64,000 bases of DNA, taken from Paraconiothyrium sp. Pb-2020 (Eukaryota > Ascomycota > Dothideomycetes > Pleosporales > Didymosphaeriaceae). The notes under the pieces were generated by a model. It did not search any database and was not told where the DNA came from. It saw only the letters and a list, made by a program, of their open reading frames with translations. The position numbers and the translations under genes were made by a program. Location: NCBI GenBank assembly GCA_022419385.1, contig JAJUBI010000006.1, forward strand, positions 310,001 through 374,000, in the 5' to 3' direction. Positions 57,637 to 64,000 of this stretch are shown in pieces. Each line of letters opens with the position of its first letter. Position 1 is the first letter of the stretch.

Positions 57637-59485
57637 TCAGCGTAGGCCAATAACGCTCTGCGTACCTGTTAAGCTGGGTCTGCGTCAATAATCGAGCGTG
57701 AAACATACCATCTCGAGCGTCCAGACTCTCCTGATCCACACCTTGAGCTTGCCTTCAACGCCTCTAACGTTGTCGAGCTCTACACCTTCCCACCAGCATC
57801 GTCGGGCAGGCTTCCTCCAGAAGAGGAGCAGCTTCTGGGCCATACCCACTGCATTGCTGTTGGCCAAGTCGTTGCCCTTGATGTCGGTTCGTAGACGGGC
57901 CAATGCAATGCTGCAAATCACGGCCTTGTTCGGTTCTCCGGCTCGGTGACCCCATCGGTCATCGTGGTTGAAGCCGCTGTTTTACAATCAACAAGGGATT
58001 CTTGAAAAGAAGAGGATGGATCAAGGGATGTGAGGTCTTACCCTGCCGTCAACATCTCAATCAGGTGCTGCTCGGTCGTTCCGGGCTCCTCGCTCTTTCG
58101 TAGGCCGGAGAAGATACCGTCCTGCTTGAGGAGTGCCTCGCCGGCGGCTCGCTTTACTTCGATCATGTCGGGCTGAGAGATGTCGCGGTGAGGCGGGATC
58201 ACATAGAAATCTAAATCTTCTCGAAGCACGATAATACCCGCACGGTCCTGCAGCATGTCTCGTGCGGAACCGTGCATGGGCTCAATGGCATGGGCTTCGG
58301 TCGGGTGATCTGGAACGGCAGAAGGAGAAGGGGGCGATGCAGGGATGGTCTGGGCTACAGTCCGGAAAAACTCCAGCATGTATTGGAGGGAGTTGGGATC
58401 GTACTGAGAAGCGTAGAGATTGTCAGATAAGTATAATGCGGGGTTGGAGAGGTGATAACGGATCGCTTGAACGGAGTTGAAGCGGACGTTGGGAGGAGAG
58501 GAGAAATCGGGGGCACCAACATCGACAGGGTATACATCACCATCGTGATACTGATTCATGTGCCCATCAGGGAGAAGTCCATTAGGAAAGAGAGAAAGAA
58601 GAACAAATTCCGGGAGAGTAAGGAGTTCGTCACGGGAGAGCGTGAAGCGGTTTCCCCTGAGACTAGTCAGCTTCGAAGCAATTGATTCATTTTGTTCGCC
58701 TACCTCAGCTCGAGCGTGATGTTCTCATCGGATCCGCCGAGCGTGTTTATTGGTGGGCCTCCGCTCTGCTGCGACACCTGCGTGATGATGCTTGCGGGAC
58801 CTCCTGCAGACGCCATGACGTATGTGAACGATTCAAGCGGACTGTATCCTTCGCTATAGGGTGGCGGCGGTTCACCGTCGTCGATGTCCTTGCTGCTGGA
58901 CCCGTCTTTGGTGTCGCGTGGGAGCGCGGCCTTGGTCTCAGCACAGGCGGTTGCGGACGATGAGGACTCAGTAAAAGGCGGTGCGGGAGTGAACGCTGGC
59001 GGCGATTCGTTGTCGTCTTCTTCACAGTCCTTGTTGGGGTCCTCGTTGCCGTGCTCTGAAGGAAAGTATAAGGGAGGGGGGTACGGAGATTCACCGGTTG
59101 TAGCGAGAGTTCCTGGGTCTTCTGTGGGGGCAGTGACCGTGTAAGGTGGACGAGCGTCGCTGCTGTCGCAGGAGTGGTGAGGCAAAGGAGTGACTACGGA
59201 CAAGCCGTGGGTATCGAAAGCCTGCGTATGCGACAAGATGCCGGTTGTACTGTGTATTGGGCGGGAGTGGCTGGAGGGGGTTCAGGGCACAGCGCTCTGG
59301 CAGCGTAGTGGAGATGTGTGGGCGTGCAGTCGAGTCACAGGTAGGCCAGAAGCATTGGAGGCGGCAGTGTGCAGCGTCGGGAGCGGTGTCGGAGAGGTGC
59401 GTGATGAGATGAGGTCGAGTGGTGAATCTTGGAAGGTGCCAAGCTCTGGGGCTCGCGCACGGGCCCATGGCGCGCTGTTGTCCAT
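57637..59485 (-). CDS. Whi2-like BTB/POZ stress and TORC1 regulator
   Basis: Exons (59485-59339, tentative), 59221-58704, 58656-58042, 57976-57709 and a 21-nt last exon 57657-57637 give about 522 aa. Whi2-like proteins carry a KCTD-type BTB domain and, in yeast, bind the phosphatase Psr1 to damp TORC1 under amino-acid stress. The N-terminal half is Pro/Ser/Thr/Glu-rich and disordered, ending in EPPPPYSEGYSPLESFTYVM. The BTB part starts at ITLELRGNRFTLSRDELLTL and includes FVLLSLFPNGLLPDG and SLQYMLEFFRTVA. A conserved C-terminal module follows (GFNHDDRWGHRAGEPNKAVI, then KLLLFWRKPARRCWWEG) and the end SVIGLR. The last acceptor was chosen for this ending. The first exon is weak: the frame upstream of residue AFDTHG has no ATG, and a 117-nt intron from the ATG exon at 59485 is the only frame-keeping solution I found. 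Confidence 0.85.
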
Positions 59486-59917
59486 CGACTAGGAACTCCA
59501 CCCAGTGGATCTGTGGTCGTCGCCGAGTCCAGAGTCCACAGCTTTATCGTTGCTAGCTTGTACAGCTGTGAGGCTGTCTCAAGCGCGCGATATATCGTAT
59601 CCTTTACATGCGCATCGCGACCGTTCACTTCAAGTTACCCCGCTGCCAACCTAGGGAAGAACGGCTTCCTACAGCCGTTGGGAGTGCTCCTAACCAAGAA
59701 GAGCGCCAAAGTACGTGTGCATGAAAGCAAACAACGCTCGAGATTGCAGCTAGTGATAAGGTACTTATGTACGTGATTGAATCTACATTGAGCCTCACGC
59801 GCATACCAATGCAGCCATCAACGGGTGCCACAGTGACTTGTAGGGGGCACATGCGCTTATCGCAGGTACAAGACCGATCAGATCTATTGTACTCTGCCGC
59901 TACCTGTCACGACTAGC
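59486..59917. other. Intergenic, Whi2-like promoter and GCN20 3' end
   Basis: A 432-bp gap between two minus-strand genes. No feature was found. If the tentative first exon of the Whi2-like gene is wrong, its true start could lie here. Confidence 0.45.
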
Positions 59918-62372
59918 TTAGTGTTTCGCAACTACACCCGCTTCGTTGGCTTGCGCGGTGATCCTCCTCTTGTAGTCCTTGACTGTGCCATCGAAGTGCT
60001 CGATTGTGCCGTTGTCGCACACCCACAAGCTCTTACAGACGTTCTGTAACATGGTCACGTCGTGGCTGACCATCAACACACCGCCCTCGAACTTCTGCAG
60101 CGCCTCGGAGAGCGCATCCATGGCTTCAATATCCAAGTGATTGGACGGCTCGTCAAGCACGAGAATATGCGGGTTTTGCAGAGACAAACATGCGAAGGCA
60201 ACACGAGACTTCTGACCTCCAGATAGCAGCTCCATCTTCTGCAGACCGGTCATGCCCGTGATACCGAAAGCGCCGAGGTGACGGCGGTACTCTTCGTCCG
60301 TCCTGCCGTGGTACTTCTTCGACATGAAGCCCACTGCGCTGTCGTTTAGGTCCAATGCGTCGACGTGGTGTTGCGCGAAGAAGCCCACGCGAAGACGGGG
60401 ATTCTGTGATATCAAACCTGATGTCGGTGCGAGCGCGCCGATAAGCAGCTTCAGAGCTGTTGTCTTTCCCGCACCATTGGGACCGACAATACCAATCCGG
60501 GAGTCGAGCTGCACATCAAGGTCGACATTCTTTAGCAAGATTTTGTCTGGGCTGTAGCCGAAGGTGACACCGCTCATCTGAATGATGGGTGGCGACATCT
60601 TCTCCACTTCAGGAAACTTAAAATGCACACTATATTCAGCTTCCGGGGGTTGTAGCACCGGCATTTTCTCGAGCTTCTTAATCCTGGACTGTGCTTCTGA
60701 TGATTTCGCTGCATTATACCTGAATTTGTCGATGAAGGCTGCACGTCGGTCAGCCATAAGACGGAAATTTGACCGTGCATATACGAACCTTGCAGATGCG
60801 CGCGCACTTCCATTTGCTTTTCGTATTCTCGCTTAGCTGTCTTGCGTCGCTCTTCCTTGGTGGCGTAGAACGATTCTGATACAATTAGCCATGTCTTGCT
60901 GAATTTGATTGACGCGAACATACCAAAGTTAGCGCCCTTGTAGTAGTCGAGCCGCTCTGAGTGTTGGTGGATGATGTCGGTGGCTACCTCGTTCAGGAAC
61001 GCCCTGTCGTGAGATACAACCAATACAGTGCTTGGATACCCCTGGAGGTAGTTTGCTAAGAACGTGATGGATGGAACGTCCAACATGTTCGACGGTTCGT
61101 CCAACAAGAGCAGATCGGGTTCACAGAATAGTGCTCGCGCCAGAGCCAATCTCATCCTCCAACCACCGGAGAACGTCTTGGTAGCAAACTGTTGGCGCTC
61201 TGTAGAGAATCCCAGACCTGCTAAAATGCTAGCTGCTCGAGATTCGGCCTTGTCAGACTCCATCTCGGCAAGCTTAGAGTGAACGTCACTCAGAGTTTGG
61301 TCAAGGCCTTCTCGCTGCTTGTCTAGTGCGGCTGCATCCGCTGATGTATCGGCCATGGTGGCGCGCTCTGCTTCCAGTTCAGCGAGCTCCTTGGTGATTT
61401 TCTATGCGATATTAGATCAAGTCTCTTTTATAAGTATGGGATTACTCGCATCCTGCTCCTTCAGAAGGTGCTTCCGCCAAACATCGGCATCCAAGACGGC
61501 CTGTAACGCCGGAGTGTCATCTCCCATGATCTGTTACGGTCAGTTACTGAAGCTAACACGGACATGTGGAACAATACCTCTTGCTCGACGTGTAGAATCG
61601 AGATATGCGTCGGAATCGCCACCTCACGGCGACTCAAAGCCCTCAAGAGCGTAGATTTACCGATACCATTCTGACCTACGAGACCGTACCTACGACCGTA
61701 GGCAAGGGTGAGAGAGGTGTCTGACAGTATACGCTGGCCACTGATGGAGATGTCGAAGCTATCAATCTTGATGTCCTTGCTCTTTGCGCTAGCATCTGAG
61801 CCCAACATCAACGGGTTGACCTGCATGTAAAAGTCCTCATAGCTCTGGGTCTCGTTTGGCTGGTTGAGCAGCTTAGACGCCTCATACTCGACGTTCTTGA
61901 ATTCCTTGCGGTCCTGCTTTGCCTTGAGCTTGCGTTCGGCCTTCTCGAGCTTCTTGCGGTCGACTCTGGACTCTACTTTGCGGGCGTTGGCAGACTCAAG
62001 ATCAACGCCACCGCCAGCCAGCCCAAGCGTGGTGGACATGTGCGTCCGCGAGCCCACGTGGATTGCTTGGTCCAGCTTCCGGGCGGACGGGGCCATCTGG
62101 CGGCGCTCGCCGTCGGTGCCATTCTGGGCATTGAGGCGCGAAATGAACTTGTCTACGAGGTTGTGGATAGTGGTCTCATTCTGCGCACTGAGGTCGCCCG
62201 AAGCGGAAAGGAGCAGGGCGGTGATGCTAGCAGCGGCTTCCTCAAGGGGAGAAGGGCCATTGGGGTCCGCGTCAGAGGTGAAAGAGTTGGCAGCATGGGT
62301 CAGATAGCCAACCGAGTAATCCGAGAGGACGGGGTCGATGCCAGGGATCTGGGCTCTGATTTCAGCTTCCAT
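59918..62372 (-). CDS. GCN20: Gcn20, ABC-F ATPase of the general amino-acid control
   Basis: Exons 62372-61578, 61530-61450, 61401-60924, 60875-60789 and 60738-59918 encode 753 aa, against 752 in yeast. Gcn20 with Gcn1 binds stalled ribosomes and activates the kinase Gcn2 when uncharged tRNA accumulates. The N-terminal 190 residues (Gcn1-binding region) include VDRKKLEKAERKLKAKQDRK. ABC domain 1 has Walker A GQNGIGKST, signature FSGGWRMR and Walker B LLLLDEPSN. ABC domain 2 has Walker A GPNGAGKTT, signature LSGGQKSR and Walker B ILVLDEPSN. There is no membrane segment, as expected for ABC-F. Intron 2 (61449-61402) begins with GC (GATGCGAGT) and ends with AG; the nearby GT does not keep the frame. 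The other introns are 47-50 nt with GT. Confidence 0.97.
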
Positions 62373-64000
62373 GGTGCTGCGGGTGGAGGCTTGTCCGACG
62401 CGGTCACTGTGGGATTCAAATTTCAGACGACGAGTGGCGTCGGCACGGTCTCGCTCGCTGTGCGCTCTTCTGGAAAAACGGAAGACGGGCTGGCGTGCTG
62501 CGTGACGAGGCTATCGTTTCGCTCTCGGCGCAGCGGGGACGAGTCTTTGCTGGTGCGGTGCCGGTACAAGAGCGCAGCGCAACGTCTGACGAAGCGACGG
62601 TTTGTGGATGTGTTTGGGGCTACGCCAGAGCAGCGGCAGCCAATGGCGGTGGCCGAAGGCCTGAGGTACTAGAGAGGAGAGACGCCGGCCGCAGCGAACG
62701 AGCGCTTTTGCCTCTTTCGCTTGAATCGCCTCCAGGATCTCCCGGCTACGTGCATCTTTCCGTGCGTCTTTTGGCCCATCATCCGCGTTCGCCAGCCGTC
62801 TCGCATCAGCCGCCAACAGTGCCGCCCTGACGCGCTCCTCCAAAAGCACTGGTACATGCCGTGTGTGCCGTAGCTGTGCGAGCCGCGGCGTCTTCACTGT
62901 ACAAGTCGACACGGAGGCATTGGTGTACACTGGTGTACCTGGGTGTTCCAAGGCGTGTTTGCCATGCTGCATACGACGCCGCGTGCTATGGCTAATACCG
63001 CACTCGAACCATCAGACTCCTGCTGGACCTCTTCCGGGCCCGCAGCACTTCTTGGGTTGATCCTGGTCGCGCTTCTCCGCCTTGCTCTGGGGCTGACGTG
63101 CCTGCTGTTTCGGCCGCCCGATGGGACATGCAACTGGCAATTGGACTCGGAGCGGCCTTGCAGTGGGGTTGGCCAACTGCGATAGGAATGAGGAGTGGAA
63201 CGGCGGGCTGTGAGGCTGCGCATCATCAACAAACAAATCTCCACTCTGCATTGCAGGGCTTCGCGAGCAGCTCGTCCGGGCTCGCGAATCGCCGGCGTGC
63301 GCTGTGCATCCAGTAACGCGCCCAAAATAGTCTACCACGATTCCAAGCTGCGAGGGACTCGTCCCTGATTGCACCGCGCGCCATGGCAGTAGCTCCATGC
63401 GCCGTGTATCAGCGCACATGGAGGCTGTCAATGCGCGGCCTGCAGCTGCACGGCACTGCTTGCTCTGATCTGCGGCGTCTGGCAGCAGCAAACAAAGAGG
63501 CAGCGGAGCAGCAGAGACGAGGCCTGAGGCAGCGCTCCGTCGGCGTGAACGACGTCTGAGCGCGTGTTTTGACATTCCGCCATACACAACACTGGGCCCA
63601 ATTCACCGGCAACATCTCGCTAAGCCTTAGCGGCGCGTCCTTGGTCGACGATCCCAGAAGCAAGCAGCACCGGATTTCTTCTTGCCTCCGCGCTCCCTCG
63701 AGACTCCACTTTGCTCAGCCCGTAGGCTGCCTCCCCTCTTCCTCCTTGCTCCGAGATGCAGTGCTTGCTGTGAGCATACGTAGTAGCGACCCCACCGTCC
63801 GACGCCTGCAGCGAGAGTACCAAGGTACACCGACTGCCAGCATGCTCACGGCGCCGTCACAAGCAGTAGCATCGCGTTCGAGTGAGCCCTAAGGCCGCCC
63901 AGTCCATAAAGAAAGAGGATGAAAACGGTTCCCACGGTAAATACTAGAGCCTCTCCTCCCTCGCCGCCGTCTGTGTTGCGGCTCTGCCTGCGCCGCCTGC
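62373..64000. other. Region upstream of GCN20 to the window end
   Basis: About 1.6 kb without a supported gene. It contains the GCN20 promoter. Frames on both strands are Arg/Ala/Ser/Pro-rich GC-driven chance frames. A gene beginning beyond the window cannot be excluded. Confidence 0.45.

Overview
The window is nuclear DNA from a filamentous ascomycete (Pezizomycotina, most likely Dothideomycetes; the class is an inference from gene family types, not a database match). The evidence is many short GT-AG introns (mostly 45-60 nt), single-gene transcription units on both strands, fungal-only families (CFEM, Pex20, Opi3-type methyltransferase, RGS-LOV photoreceptor, Whi2-like BTB protein) and moderately GC-rich DNA. 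I found no rRNA, tRNA, CRISPR array, intact transposon or secondary-metabolite cluster.

Layout. 1-10.4 kb: a kelch-repeat membrane protein with an apparent frameshift (+), gamma-glutamyltransferase (+), a mitochondrial HMG-box DNA-packaging protein (-) and mitochondrial branched-chain aminotransferase (-). 10.9-18.6 kb: Scy1-type pseudokinase, an Mtr-like amino-acid permease and Opi3-type phospholipid methyltransferase (all +). 19-24 kb: beta-tubulin (-), alkaline ceramidase (-) and prefoldin subunit 1 (+, divergent from ceramidase). 26-34.4 kb: a coiled-coil protein of unknown role (+), peroxin Pex20 (+), a Sir2/Hst1-type deacetylase (-) and an F-box protein (+). 37.4-46.2 kb: an aquaglyceroporin-like channel with a long N-terminal tail (+), CK2 beta subunit (-), an RGS-LOV photoreceptor (+) and an alpha/beta hydrolase (-). 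47.5-62.4 kb: a GPI-type CFEM protein (-), Sec13 (+), S-adenosylhomocysteine hydrolase (+), a Whi2-like BTB protein (-) and Gcn20 ABC-F ATPase (-). The rest is intergenic, with gaps up to about 3 kb.

How the genes work together. These are mostly unlinked housekeeping genes, not an operon or cluster. Loose functional links exist: Opi3 makes S-adenosylhomocysteine that SAH hydrolase clears; prefoldin and beta-tubulin belong to one folding pathway; Gcn20, Whi2-like protein, BCAT and the Mtr-like permease all touch amino-acid sensing or supply. Several gene pairs share divergent promoters (BCAT/SCY1, ceramidase/prefoldin, Sir2/F-box, CK2 beta/RGS-LOV, CFEM/Sec13).

The most unusual signals are a compensated double frameshift in exon 4 of beta-tubulin that turns the H1-S2 loop strongly basic, an aquaporin-like channel in which both NPA motifs are altered, an RGS-LOV photoreceptor with an intact photoactive cysteine, and a single-base frameshift in the kelch gene. 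The two frameshifts may be assembly errors and should be checked against reads first. All gene models here were spliced by eye.
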